Assembly (NCBI RefSeq): GCF_036711975.1
Contig: NC_091976.1
Location: 23,932,001-23,996,000, forward strand
Length of the DNA stretch: 64,000 nucleotides
Source: Onthophagus taurus
Lineage: Eukaryota > Arthropoda > Insecta > Coleoptera > Scarabaeidae
Direction: 5' to 3'
Within the stretch, counting starts at the first letter, position 1; every line of letters begins with the position of its first letter. Below the pieces are notes generated by a model. That model made no database searches, was not told the DNA's origin, and was given only the letters and a program-made list of their open reading frames with translations. Positions 1 to 12,400 of the stretch are shown here, in pieces. The position numbers were made by a program, and so were the translations under genes.

Positions 1-1606
1 AGAGCATTCCTTAGTTTTCTGAACACATAAAAGATTTCGTGTGCTGCGAAATATCCCAAATTAGAGCAGACTTAAGGATAAAGTTATGGCTATGGTTATA
101 TCCTAACCAAACAACCGCTGTAATCTTACAGAGACTAAAGTCTTACTGTAAGTCAGCTAATCCTTGGCAGCAGATGTATTGTCATTGGAAAAGAACTCCT
201 TTTCGCCTAATGACATGGAATGGCACAAATGAATTCTTTCATCTATCCGAGCCATTTGGTATTCTCGCCTTATAGCGACTTTCTTTGAAAGATTGATCTG
301 GAGCCTTCTTCACGTGATTTTTTCCCAAGTCCATCTATCTCAATAGTGTTTGATCCTGCATGATGAATTCAGATCCGACTTGAAAACAATTTGGAAATTT
401 TCTACGTCTTCCTGCTCATGTTGTTATGGGATTGTAGTTTAAGCAGCCATCCTCCTTCGTAGATTTAAGTACCTGTTGACCTTCCAGGTATTGTTCTTCG
501 TGGGTAAGTATCTATATCTGTGCGGAACGATCCATACATATCATCTTGTCGCCTCGTACAACTACGGAGTGCGGTGTTTTCAGAAATGCACAGCTCAGGC
601 GTATCCAGATAACCAAATCTTTGAAGATAAAGTGACTTTATTTATTTACTTTGCGAACTCATTGTATTTGCGATATGATGTATTTATCAAATATTGTCAC
701 AGTTCTTAAACGAAGTAGGTTGAATATCCAAATAGTGCTACTTCTAATCGCAGCATTGTGTTCCTTGAAAAGCTTACTCCGAGGTGATTCGCAACGACAT
801 TACGAATCGAGAAATGCATTCGACGATAATTTGATATGGGTAAAGTTTCAAATAATTCGAACTTTGCACATAAAGGAATAAATTTGCCACAATTCATCGT
901 ACGTGAAATTCAATCTTTTTAGCATCTTGGGTCTTCAATATATATTTTCAAACATAACATAGACTTAAACGCATTTTTAGCGATCCCGTATCATTGCAAA
1001 TTCAATCGTAGAAAATTCCAGCAAGCAGTAGTCTTAGAATTGTATGAAAATAATGATTTACATCCGTTTGTGGCGTGATTTAGCCATTTATACTCAACCA
1101 GCGGATCAGTTTCTCCATAAATTTATCGTACTTTCCCGTCGGTGAAGCGTTGGATCGAATGTTCCACACTTCAGTCCAGCATTTTGAATGTAATGTATTC
1201 ACCACGAAGTTGCTCTTCGTTTCAAAGCGGTGAACTATCTCAAAGCAAACTGAGTTTTGATATTCAAAAAGATTGTTTTATTACAACAGTTGTTGGTCAA
1301 TTAGCAAGTCGAGATTTCAAACAACATTTTGATTAATTAAAAGTATATTTCCAAATTAATGTTGACCTCGACAGCTAAAAAAATAATTTATTTTTACAAA
1401 TAAATATGTTGTATTTAACTGGCTCCTTCACCAAAAATATTAATCTAAAATGTATTTCTGTTTTGTTAATTAACATTTTATTTAATTTGTTTTTCTTTCT
1501 TTTTTGTTTTGTTTTTTAATCTTTAATAGCGGCACTTCATTACACCAAACATAAAAACCATAATCACTCATTAAAACCGGAAGGAGTAAACCATTTCCAC
1601 GCTTAG
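1..1606. other. Upstream intron or intergenic sequence, no gene recognised
   Basis: This stretch precedes the first visible exon of the guanylate cyclase gene, so it is probably the 3' part of a large intron of that gene. Open frames on both strands are short and none matches a family I recognise. The base composition around 1-1330 is less AT-rich than the sequence just after it, which hints at old inserted DNA, but I cannot name an element. Confidence 0.4.
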
Positions 1607-2814
1607 GTTGAAACAATCGGAGATGCTTACATGGTCGTTTCTGGGGCACCCGAAAAAGAAGTAAATCACGCTGAGAAAGTTTGTAATATGGCTTTAGATA
1701 TGGTGAATGCAATCACAGACTTAAAAGATCCATCAACGGGTATAATAAAATATCTCAAATACTAAATAACTTTAGTTTTAATGTTAATTATTTAATTTTA
1801 GGTCAACATCTACGCATAAGAGTTGGAGTACATTCAGGCGCTGTAGTTGCAGGAATCGTAGGATTGAAAATGCCAAGATATTGTCTTTTCGGTGATAGTG
1901 TTAACACAGCTTCAAGAATGGAATCGACGAGCGAAGCGATGAAAGTACATATATCAGAATCAACGAAAGATTTATTATCGGATTCTTATAAAGTTCAGGA
2001 AAGAGGTGAAATCCAAGTGAAGGGTAAAGGAGAGATGAAAACTTTTTGGTTAGAAGGAAGGTCATCGAGAAATTCCCCCCTCATATCATCACCAATACCA
2101 AAGAACGACTTTAAAACATCACAAATTGATATCGCAACTAGACCAAAAGATGGAAAAAGTGTTGCATATTCACCGATAACTTTTCAGGATGTTGCTAGGA
2201 GGAGCATTGTGAGTTCTCCGGTAAAAACGATAAGTTCAAGAGAATCTAGATCGAATTCTGAAGGAACTGTTATGACCGGTAATGATCCTGGTGATATTTT
2301 TGGTTCGGTTATCAATGTAGCTTTAACAACTTTAGGAAATCATGTTGAAAGTAAATTAAATGAATCAATAAGAAATGAAACAATAAAAAATGAATCAATA
2401 AAGAATGAATCAAAAAAGAACGAAAAGAAAGAAGAAAGTTGGGAAAATGTTGCAAAATTTGTAAAAAAAAATAAAATTCATAAAGAGACTTGTTTATATT
2501 ACAAAAAAGATGAGAAAGCAAATGGAAAATCGATTGAGAAACCCAAATTTGAAACAAAATCGGTTTTAAAAGAAGAAAAAGAGAAAAGTGTGGTGAAAAA
2601 ATCGCCAAATTTTGGTTTGAAAAGTTCGACTAAATCGAAAAATTCGCTTAGCGAAGGGAACATCGCGGTCTGTATGATAAACTCTGCATTACCAAACAGT
2701 CAAAGTCAACCTTTTGATACAAATAGCAATAATAGTCAAGTTCAGGATCAGTGTTGTTCATTCGGAGGTGGAAATAGACATAAATTCCATACGAATGCTT
2801 GTAATGTTATGTAG
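1607..2814 (+). CDS. Gyc88E: Atypical soluble guanylate cyclase (Gyc88E-like), C-terminal part
   Basis: Two exons are visible: 1607-1739 and 1802-2814 (stop TAG), joined in frame across a 62 bp intron; they encode the last 381 residues. The 5' exons (haem-NO-binding, PAS-like and first half of the cyclase domain) lie before the window. The catalytic domain is visible as [14 protein letters not shown], then [10 protein letters not shown] and [20 protein letters not shown], with the Asn and Arg expected in the cyclase active site. Known atypical cyclases of this group respond to oxygen or NO and make cGMP; that role is inferred. After about residue 131 comes a tail of about 250 residues that is Lys/Asn/Glu/Ser-rich with short KNES-type repeats, ending [20 protein letters not shown]. 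The wording of the catalytic segment fits Gyc88E better than the classical beta-1 subunit. The assignment to one subunit type is inferred from memory of the family. Confidence 0.83.
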
Positions 2815-2870
2815 ATACAAATTTATAAACATTTTTTGTAAATAGTGTTTCTAATTTCTTTTGTTTGTTG

Positions 2871-3355
2871 TACAGGGTGAGGCAGAATGCAGTCTATGAT
2901 TTGAAATAAAATCGTAGTATTAAGTCTTTCAAAAAAGTTTTCAGCCACTCTTCTCAGTATATCTTGCGAAATTCCAGCAAAAACATCATCAAAGCTTCAA
3001 GGTCGAACTTTGTATACCTCAGCTTTGACGTATCTCCACAGAAAAGTTACACAGATTCAAATCTTGGGAAGTGAAACATCCATGAAACATCCCAGTAACA
3101 CATCTTGTTAAACCCAGAAGGCTTTTGTGTCGTGCTCCATTTTGAGGCTCAAAAAGCTCTCCAACATGTCAAAATAACAAGCCGAATTCACTGTAACAGC
3201 TAATCCTTAGGGCCAAATAATGGCTATAGATGACACATCGCACCAAACTGTTGCTTTGAGGCTGTAAAGTTCTTTGATGCATTACAGGGTTATCAGATGC
3301 CCAGTATCTGTATGGTGAATACAGAGAACGATATTGCATTTTGTCCCACCCTGTA
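2871..3355 (-). mobile_element. Internally deleted mariner-like element
   Basis: The ends are imperfect inverted repeats of about 20 bp: TACAGGGTGAGGCAGAATGC on the left, and the reverse complement of GCATTTTGTCCCACCCTGTA on the right. Both sit at TA, as mariner insertions do. Read on the minus strand, the interior gives scattered mariner transposase phrases (YW.SDNP, then a FLWRYVKAEVY-like segment and RRVAENFFERL near the end). The reading is broken in several places and the element is under 500 bp, so it is a dead remnant. Confidence 0.65.
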
Positions 3356-3795
3356 TAATGAGTGTTCGTGATTTATATTCATCAAAATCATCTAAAAAAA
3401 TAAGTATAATTCAAGAACGTTCATATTTTTGATGAATCGATGTCAATTTGGAAATAAATAGGAAGGTTTAAAAATGTTGTTTGGTGATATTCTTAAATTA
3501 ATTAGTTTAATCGATTTATTTATTTGAAAAATGCGTTTAACCATGAATTATTTTATTTACTTACATGTAACATATCAAGGCATTTCAACAGAAAATAAAA
3601 TAAATATATGTTTAGTAAATACTAAAAAGTATCTTATCTAATCCTTTTTTCAATGATGACGTAAGTTTATCTTTTTTTTTTAATGAAAGAAAAACTGTTG
3701 TAGAGAAAATATAAAAATAATTTAATATATAAAAGATTATAATAGTATAATAAATTAAAATGATTGCTTATTGTAAAATAAACAATAAATATTGA
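3356..3795. other. AT-rich intergenic spacer
   Basis: This spacer lies between the mariner relic and the 3' end of the ETS gene. It holds long A/T runs and no reading frame of note. It must contain the polyadenylation region of the minus-strand ETS gene. I see no repeat or RNA gene. Confidence 0.5.
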
Positions 3796-4423
3796 CTAAA
3801 TTTTTAACATTCCATCTTTCCAACCTTTCGCATTCGGCCCAAATTTGTAAACTAATTTCTTTTCAGGGACAGCTTCGAAATTTCCTTGACTATAATGATA
3901 TCTAATTGCTCGAGAAAATTTCCCAAAATCCATTTCTTTTTCTCTATATGTTTTCGGAGTTCTTTTACCCCACAATTTACTTACTTCCTCCGGTTTTATA
4001 AACTTAAATAATCCCCGATCTATATCTTCCCAACGAATCAATTTTGGATTTGTTTTGGGATTGTGTAAAAGGTCAACGATAAAATTTACAATTGCTGGGT
4101 TATGAGCTAATAATAAACAAATATAATAATAAAGTATACATTAATAAAAATGTCTACCTTTATGAAGAATTTTCTTTTCTTTTTTAATCGGAATCTCAAC
4201 TTCCGATTCAGAACCCGTTGATTTCTCTACAAAATCATAACATGAAATATTATAATCTTCGTCTTCACTTCGAGTGAATGTGTATACTTCAGCGAAGGGA
4301 TCATTGTAAAAATCATCACATTGATACACCTAGCACAAATTATTATTACTATTATTATATTCCATTTTAATTATTTAATTTTCTTACCGGAGAAAATTCT
4401 TCTCTAAAAAAACTGGGCAACAT
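3796..4423 (-). CDS. Small divergent ETS-domain transcription factor
   Basis: Three exons on the minus strand, 4388-4423, 4158-4329 and 3796-4106, join in phase to 172 residues. The ETS winged-helix DNA-binding domain fills about residues 71-160: VNFIVDLLHNPKTNPKLIRW, then FKFIKPEEVSKLWGKR, the recognition-helix segment KFSRAIRYHY with both DNA-contact arginines, and KLVYKFGPNAKGW. The NPKTNPKLIRW and FGPNAKGW wording is closest to the ESE/ELF3-EHF branch as I remember it. Oddities are loss of the usual Leu-Trp at helix 1, an altered loop before the recognition helix (TPKTYREKEMDFG), and a very short acidic N-terminal part with no Pointed domain. Residues 13-70 are rich in Asp, Glu and Ser. 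The start chosen is the first ATG of the most 5' exon I can join; further upstream coding exons cannot be excluded. Confidence 0.8.
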
Positions 4424-5049
4424 TTCAAACCGTGTGGTAAAACCTAAATGACACACCGCGAATATCGGAAGTTGCCTTACGCAAATATTATACTGAAAAT
4501 CAAATATTTAGATTTTCAAAGCGACTTATCACCGTTTTACTTTATTTTTTCTATAGTACATTTAATAAGAATTTATTTTGGGATAATAAACGCATACAAC
4601 ATAAAATTTAAGGATAGTCACCGCCGTTAGAACAATACAGTTTATTCACTTCTTATTTACGTCGACATAAATGTTTATATTATTAGTATTATTACGTTTC
4701 CGTACATTTTGCGGTTTTTGTTAAAGATGATAAGATGTGGTTCAAAGAATTTGTATTAATAATTTGTGAAAAAGAGTCAGCACTAAAAAATTAACTCAAA
4801 TTTTTGAAAATAATCTTTAGTTTTTAAGATATTCAAAATCTTTTTGAATCATTTCGGTTATTAAAAAGTAACTTTTTAAGGTTAATATTCTTTTAATCTT
4901 TTTTTTTTTTAATTTTTATTTGTTAAATTTCTACGAAATGGCGTTTGTTTATAGTAAATTTAAATGTAAACATTACATGTAAAGTATTTAAAATAGCGCA
5001 ATATAAAATATTTGATTTAATTTGAATTTAAATTTATTTTTGTTGATTA

Positions 5050-5059
5050 GCGCCATCTA
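5050..5059 (-). promoter_or_regulatory. TAGATGGCGC motif
   Basis: GCGCCATCTA on the plus strand. The core resembles the insulator-type AGRTGGCGC core described for insect CTCF; binding is inference. A weaker relative lies about 40 bp downstream. Confidence 0.35.
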
Positions 5060-5471
5060 CCAACAAACGTTTTTTCTAATTCTAGTGTCAATTAAAAGAT
5101 GGCGTTGCTAACATTAATTTGTTAGATGAGTTAAAAATAATAATTATTAAAATATAACAAAGTTAATTGTATAACTCCACTCACCGTAACCGACGAACAT
5201 GCTACTTTAATCTTCGGAAACGCAGGAATCACTGAAAATCAAATTAATTAATTAATCACTGAAATCCAGTTATTTAAATTTTTTCCATACCCAAATCAGA
5301 TCCAACCTAATAAAACACCTGACTTTCCAAATCTAACTTATTCACATTGAAACTTAACCAAACTACACTTTTAAAGTATTAGAATTAGATTAAAACTTAA
5401 AAATATTAAATTTGTACTTAGGAGCCATGTTGACATGTAACGTGAGTACGGCACAAACTATTTGTAGTCAC

Positions 5472-5481
5472 TAGATGGCGC
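5472..5481 (+). promoter_or_regulatory. TAGATGGCGC motif
   Basis: An exact ten-base match to the reverse complement of the 5050 site, in the same intergenic region. Possible CTCF-like or other zinc-finger protein site. Confidence 0.35.
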
Positions 5482-5651
5482 TATCCACAATTAATGAATT
5501 GAAATTTTGCATCTAATTCTTTATTTTGTTCATCAGTATAGTGTTTGATAGTTGTTAAATGATTCTTGTAAATTTTTGATATTTTTAAAAGTAAATCAAT
5601 AATTAAGTTGCTTTAATTAATAATTGTATGAAGTTTTTAGTAAGTACCAAG

Positions 5652-5660
5652 AGATGGCGC
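5652..5660 (+). promoter_or_regulatory. AGATGGCGC motif
   Basis: Third exact nine-base copy in this spacer, followed by CAGAG. Same interpretation and same uncertainty as the other copies. Confidence 0.35.
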
Positions 5661-5865
5661 CAGAGAGGAATTGTCAATAAATTTTCAGATTGAAATTTTC
5701 AACAACCCAATTACTTTTTAATTATTTATTAAACATCTACTTAAAGTATTTTAACCGAACAATATACATTGAATATATCACCGTTTATCAGTCAGAAATA
5801 ACTATCAAGTTTGAAACCAATAGAGTTGAACAAAACTAGTCATTATTATTATTAACTTAAGCCCT

Positions 5866-6108
5866 TCGAAGGGTTAGGGTAAATATAGGTCCTTGATGAA
5901 CCTTAGTATTGTGTAAGACTGAATTGCCGTTAGGACGGCCCGACTGTCCGTGAAAATGTTTATCGATGCACCTTTCTGTCCCTTTTTCTAGGTTCAAAAC
6001 GATGCAGAAGTTTGTAGAAAGAATTTCTGATTGAAAAATGGTTATGTCCGAGCTGAGGAGCCATTTAATGCGGCTATTTGGTCCACTGATGCCCATACCT
6101 ACTCCGGA
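5866..6108 (-). mobile_element. LINE fragment, RNase H region
   Basis: On the minus strand the sequence from about 6108 reads GSGVGMGISGPNSRIKWLL and then a FQSEIL phrase. This pattern matches the RNase H domain at the end of ORF2 in I/R1/Jockey-type LINEs (usual form TDGS...GAG.....VFQAE). After about 35 further residues the similarity continues in other frames (a DS-rich segment). Only about 240 bp survive and the frame is broken, so it is a fragment. The clade cannot be fixed from this much. Confidence 0.55.
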
Positions 6109-6456
6109 TCCAACTGTCTCTACATAATTATCTACAAACTGTACCTACTCTTCTACGTCTTCAACAAGCATCATCAAGTCTTCCATTAGCAGTGTCTAAT
6201 CATTTGCGAGCAGTAGCAGCTTTTACAAACAGCCAGTAACCTTCTACAAACTGTATATAGTCTTTGAAAAGCTGTTTTTAGCCTTTTAAAAATAGTACTT
6301 TTAGTTCTTTAAAGCTATATATTGTCGTGTTAGTCTTGTATTGGTTGATGATTGGTTGTAAATGTAGCACTCAACATATTAACTAAACATTACAACCATA
6401 GCAACTTAATTTTTTTTCAATAAATATTTGTCACTTCAAATTACCATAAAAAAAAA
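6109..6456. other. Spacer with degenerate CTTCT/AGCAGT-type repeats
   Basis: The first 200 bp contain loosely repeated words such as TCTTCTAC, AGTCTTCCATTAGCAGT and CTTCTACAAACTGTA at irregular spacing. Similar words recur near 38.7-38.9 kb. The rest is AT-rich and must contain the promoter and 5' UTR of the channel-like gene. A run of A's directly precedes its ATG. Confidence 0.4.
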
Positions 6457-9400
6457 ATGAGTGAATCTGAATATTCAAGAAATATAAAAGGATCATATGA
6501 TTTTCAACCTCAATATGTAAAAGAAGCAGCTTCAATATGGAAAAGAGCGTTAATGATCTCTTGTGAATCAGTTTGGTGTACAATTATAATAGCGGGAAGT
6601 GTTTTTAGCGTCTTAGAAAGTCTTTATCGATCAATACGTAGTGCTTGTTATGAAAGAGACGTTCGTAAGTACTCAATTATATCTTCTCATAACTCCAATA
6701 ATAATTACTTTGTATTGTTTTAGCTTTATTCATCGTAATTGACGTAATATTCGGCATTGATATTGTTTTGTACCTTTCGTGCTTATGCGTTCCAAAATTG
6801 AATATTCCCGAGGTGAATTTGGGGTTCCGATCAAAATTAACGGTAATTTTCGAAATCATATCGTTACTACCGGTGCATCTTATTATCCCAACTGAAACTC
6901 AACGAGAACGAAACGTTTATTGCGTTTTTCGGGTTACCAGGTCGTTAAAAGTCGTTCGTGTGTTTAGTTTTATCTCATCAACGGGGAAATATTTAACAAA
7001 ACCTGGATTAGTTGTTGCGATACAATTGCTTTTTACAGCTTTTTTTGTTACAACGTTAACTCAAGCGTTATATTACAACTGCAGATTGCTTATTTATGAG
7101 ATCAAAATTGGCCCGTATGATGCTTCGGTTCTTTTTGAAAATATAACGTTAAATTTAATAAGTGGAGGAAAAAGTGATGTTCCTGGAGATGTTACTTGGG
7201 AATTATTTATGTTGATAGGAGTTATTGTTTCGTTGTATTTTGCTAATGCGCGCATGGCTGCTTTTGTGGTGGGAGCCGTTAATGGTTATACTCAAAGGGT
7301 TGAGTTTAGGCAGCGTTATTCAACGGCTATGCAAAGATTTTTAAGTTATGGAAATATGAGTTGGTTGGTGAATAACACAAATGATATCTTTGAGGAATTT
7401 TGGAAGCAAAGGGGTGGGTATGAAAGTACTACGGATTGTTTAAAAATTTTACCCCCAACTATAGGGAGCTTTATTCAGTGCAATATAGCTTACCCCGCTT
7501 TTATACATTCAAGGATGTTTAGGAGGATGAATTACGTTTTTTTGAGACATATCTCCCAAGCGATTGAAGTGAGATATTATTTTCCGGGGGAATATGTTTA
7601 TAGATTAAATCAACACAAAAATAAAATGATGTATTTAGTTCGAGGTGTAATCCAAGTCTTATCGGACGTGGATGGTATCACGCCACTTTTTCAATTTACT
7701 TCCGGTACATGCATCGGTGATAGCACGTTGTTTACCAGTTATAAATCGACGACCGTTGTCCAATGTAAAACTTATTGCGAATTTTACGTGTTAAAAATGA
7801 AACATTTTCAAAGGGAATTATCTAAATTTACACAAGAACAAACGTTTATGAGAAAATTGGTGCGAAAACGATACAGAAACGCAATGGAATTGAAATCTTT
7901 GTGGGAAAACCACGATGGAAATAGCAAGGATAGGCAAAGTAGATACGTTTCAACGAGTTGGTTAAAAAACACTCTCCACCGATTGATGTCTTCCAATAAA
8001 AATTCGGTTTTACAACACGAATTTCAAAATATTCATTTAGTTAATGAATTTAAATTGAAATATTTTGATATGAAAATATTTACGGCTTTGTATCTCGATA
8101 CTTTAGCGATTGATGATAGGTTGTCGACACATAAAGAAAGGTTGTTTATAAAACGTACCTTTCCAATGTTAATTCAACCAAATTCTATTGGGGCTTATAT
8201 TTGGGAAGGAGTCGTAATGACATTTACGATTTTATTATTAATTGCAATGCCTTATACGGCTTTTGTGTTAGAAAAGATGTCATCTTGGTATATGCCGTTA
8301 AAAAATATTGCGACAGCAATTTTTTGGTTCGATATTCTTGTTATTTTGAGTACGAGCATTAAAAATCGAAGTGGGTATTGTTATAATTATAAAGATAATG
8401 TTATTGCTCGGTTTCAAACTGTTTCTTTTTGGTTAGCGGTGATAGCTTCGTTCCCAATGGAGATTTTTACACCAATTTTTTTATTTAAGTTAAATAATAA
8501 AAGTATCGTTTTGATGCACGTTAATCGGCTGCTGAAAATAATAAGATTAGTTAGATACGTTACTGATCAACAAAAAAATTATAAATCTAATTTATTACTA
8601 TCGTGGTTATTAATTTTAACTTTAACTCGATTTTATTGGATTTACCTGCTTTATTTTATAATGAGTTATTATTGTGATGATACTTTGAAGGTGAATCCAA
8701 TAGAAATTTTTGTTAATGCTTTCTTTTATGCAAGTAGTGTGCCCGGGATAACATCGCCAGATCATTGGATTTTTATTATATCGAAATATGTTATTGTAGG
8801 ATTGTGGGTTTGGATAACTTCAGGAATTTGCGCATCAATAATTTTGTATGAGAAAAACATCTTGGATGTGCAAGAGATTAGTTTCCAATTGATGCAACTT
8901 GTTAGCGAACACAAACTTAATTTAACCTACGATAGATTGCAAAATTATTTAACAGCCCAATTTTTAGATAACGCAACTCTTCATTTCTACGATTCGAAAT
9001 TTAATATCTATTACTCAAAACACTTCAAAGGTGATGTTATTTGCAGTTTAGTTTTAGATAATATCGAAAAAGCGACGTGTTTGTCGATTTTCGATGAAGA
9101 TGTTTTGTTGGAAATTTCAAGAAACGCACATATAAGACTTTATCCTTCCGATGAAATTATAATTCAAGCTGGAGATGTCGCCGACGCGATTTATATCCTT
9201 AAAGAGGGAAGTTGCGATGTGTTCCACCGTGATGGGGATTTTATGAAATATATTGATGTCCCATCGGAGCTAAATTTAATAGAAAATATTTTTAAGACGC
9301 CTTCAATACACACCGTTATATGTAGAGCGAATTGTGTGGTTATTATAATATTGAAGAGTGATTTTCTTTCGATTTTAAAGCGAAAATGGGATAAATGGTT

Positions 9401-12400
9401 AGAAATTAACGAGATTATTAATAATTCCAACGATATTAAATCAGGTTTATATAATCTCGGCGAGTTTAATCATCAAGAAATAAGAATTAAATCAATGCTC
9501 ATTAATATTACTAAACCTTGGAGTTTTAAAGTATTTAGAAATGTCAATGTGATTGGGAGCTTTGAAGAATATGATTATTATCATCCGTTCGATTCGTTAT
9601 TAATGTTTAGTTTTATACGATTTTTTTTAATGAAAGTAACTTTTCACCCGGAAGGTAAATTTTTGTATTTTTGGGAATCACAAAGGATTTTTTTCGCTGT
9701 CTTATCATGTTTGGGATCATTTTGTGTCCCCATACTAAAATCGAAGTCAAAATTTTATCTTATTTTCCTCGATGTAACCGCATTAATTGATGTTTATGTC
9801 CGCTTGCACGTTGGTTATTATCAAGAAAATGGTGTTTTAGTAACGCACCCATTAAAAACATCGGTTCATTATATAACTCACGGATTATTAATCGATTTAT
9901 TAGGAATACTACCAGTTAGATATTTTTATAAATATTCCGTTATTACGGAAGTTTTTTTTAATTCATCGCGATTGCTTCAATTACACCGTTACATCCAATT
10001 TTTGAATTATTGCAAAAATGATATATTAAAACCCACGAATCGAAAAACAACGATCTTGTACATCCCATTAATTTTGATTTTAACCAACATCCTAGCTTGC
10101 ACGTTATTTTTGTTAGAATGTAACATAACTGAAAATGAAAATAATTATCTCACAAACAACTTAACATTAATTGGATTTAAATGTAACGATCATTCTTTAT
10201 TGGCCTCATCACACTACAAAAATAAAATAACCTTATTCGACGCCCATTGGTACCTACTTTGGGTTTTAACTTCTTTAATGACCGATCGACACTTTATTGG
10301 GTACTCGATAAAATCGACTCATTCTTTTATGGTTCTAGCTTTGGTGAAGGTGTTTTCGCTTTACATAAACGTAATGATTTTTTGTAGGATTTTTACTTAC
10401 TTTTCGTTTCGCGATACCGATTTAATCGAAACCCAAATTTCAATGCAACATTTGAAACGTTGGTTAAATCAAACCGTACGCAGCCCGAAACTAACGAAAA
10501 CGATGATTGATACGCAAAAGTTACGCTGGGAACGAAGAAATCACATGAGAATGTCGAAATTCGTCGCGCCGTTTAACCCCGTTTTAAAAGCCGACGTTTT
10601 GGAGGAATATTTTTCGAAATTTTTTTATAATGAAAAAAGTCTTTTTGGTAAAGATTTTAAGAAGTTTTATCGAAGTATGTTGAAACACGTTTCGATCGAT
10701 GTTGTGATTAAAAAAGGATTTCTTCAAACTATAAACGATATTGATGATGAGTTGTATATTCTTCTTGATGGGATGGGGGAGGTTATCGCCGCTGATGGGA
10801 CTAAGTTGGCTTCGCTTGGTAATTCGAGTTTATATGGAAATTTAACCGATGAAGATTTCACCAGGTTAAAAGTTAGCGTAATCGCAGTGACTAACGTACA
10901 AATTTTGAAGGTAAAAACGAAAATTTGGAATCAAAAGATTATGTTTTATCCCGATTTAGAAAAGGAATACAAAAAATATCGCAATAGATGTTTGTTTTAT
11001 ATTAAAATGAATCCTGAGGAAGCGTTTTTAAAGAAATTAAAGAGGATGAAAGAAATTAGTAGTGCTACTGTACCACTTATGATGGGGACAACGTCGATAA
11101 ATACGCGTTTATCGAATATAATCGCAAAAACTTATTTATTTTTTCCTTGTTATATCGGAGTTTTAACAGATATGTATCAATTAACAGTCATGGATTTTTC
11201 AACTTGGGTTTATTCGATTCAATGTTTTTGTGATGTCGCTTTCGCCGTTGAAATAATAATGTTGGATCGTACATCGGTATTAAATAAATACGGATTTAAA
11301 ATACGCGATTTAACGGCCATTAGGAAGAAAAATAGAAAGAATACATTTTCGAATTGGATTCGATTATTTACTGTATGGCCTTTTGATCTAATTGTTTTTC
11401 ACATACCCACAGCTAGATATCCAACAATGATAATTTTCCTTATTTTGAGGTTTCCAAAATTGTTAAGAATCTTTTTATTCAACGATTATTTATTAAAAAT
11501 ACGAACGGGATTCCTCCCAAATTTATTTTGGTACCGGATGGTTCATATTTTTGGTTGGTTAATTACGTTTCTTCAATGTTGCGTTTTTATGATGAGTTTT
11601 ATGTGCTATATGGAGGTAAACATCAACGTGCATGTACCGAGTTGTCGAGAAATCTTCGATTTACCCCCAAACAAAAAATTTTCTCTTTATATACGCTACA
11701 TGTTTATATTAGTAAAAACTTACGCGCAAATGCTACAATATTTATATTACCCAATTTGCGCTAATACTTATGTAATGTTCACGATAATGATGTTGGTGAT
11801 GAACTATTTATTTTGCGTTTTATCCGCACGAACTTTCTCAACATTTTACGAATGGTTTGTTATTAAATGTAGGTATTTCCACCTGTATGATCACCTACAC
11901 AAATTCTTAAACTACGAAAATGCATCCGTTGCAATAAAAGATCAAGCTTTAAATTATGTAAAAACGTTTTGGTTTATACATCAAGGAGAATACTTCCCAA
12001 ATTTAGTAAAAAATGCAACGCCGTATTTAAAAGACGCTCTTTATAACCACGCTTACGCCTTTCTTCTTTATAAATCGGATGTATTTGGTTCATGCCATGA
12101 AGATTTCCTTCGACAAGTTGTTCAAAAATTGGATAGTCGCGTTTATTTAGGCGGACAATTTATACAATACGCTGGAGCTATTGATTCTTGTATGTATTTT
12201 TTGTATCATGGGCAAGTAACCGTTTTGGATGATAACAAAATTGGAAAAGATGCCAATATAATTTGGTTGAAAAAAGGAGCATCTTTTGGAATTGAAGCTG
12301 GGTTATTAAGAGGAACACGACATAAATATTCTTATCGGTGTGTTATAAGATGTGTCATTCTCAGTTTATGTCTCAACGATTGGGAATATTTGTTAGAATA

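Larger units (their letters stand above)
4424..5865. other. Intergenic region with three AGATGGCGC motifs
   Basis: About 1.4 kb of AT-rich sequence separates the ETS gene from a LINE relic. No coding frame is convincing. It contains three exact copies of AGATGGCGC (both orientations) and one near match at about 5097-5104, listed separately. The ETS promoter should lie at its left edge. Confidence 0.5.

Noticed and set aside
1-1336. Transposase or receptor-like frames before the guanylate cyclase exons
   Set aside because: Short frames on both strands gave no consistent family match, and no terminal repeats were found.
2312-2608. Minus-strand open frame inside the guanylate cyclase tail
   Set aside because: It is the antisense shadow of the low-complexity Lys/Asn-rich coding sequence.
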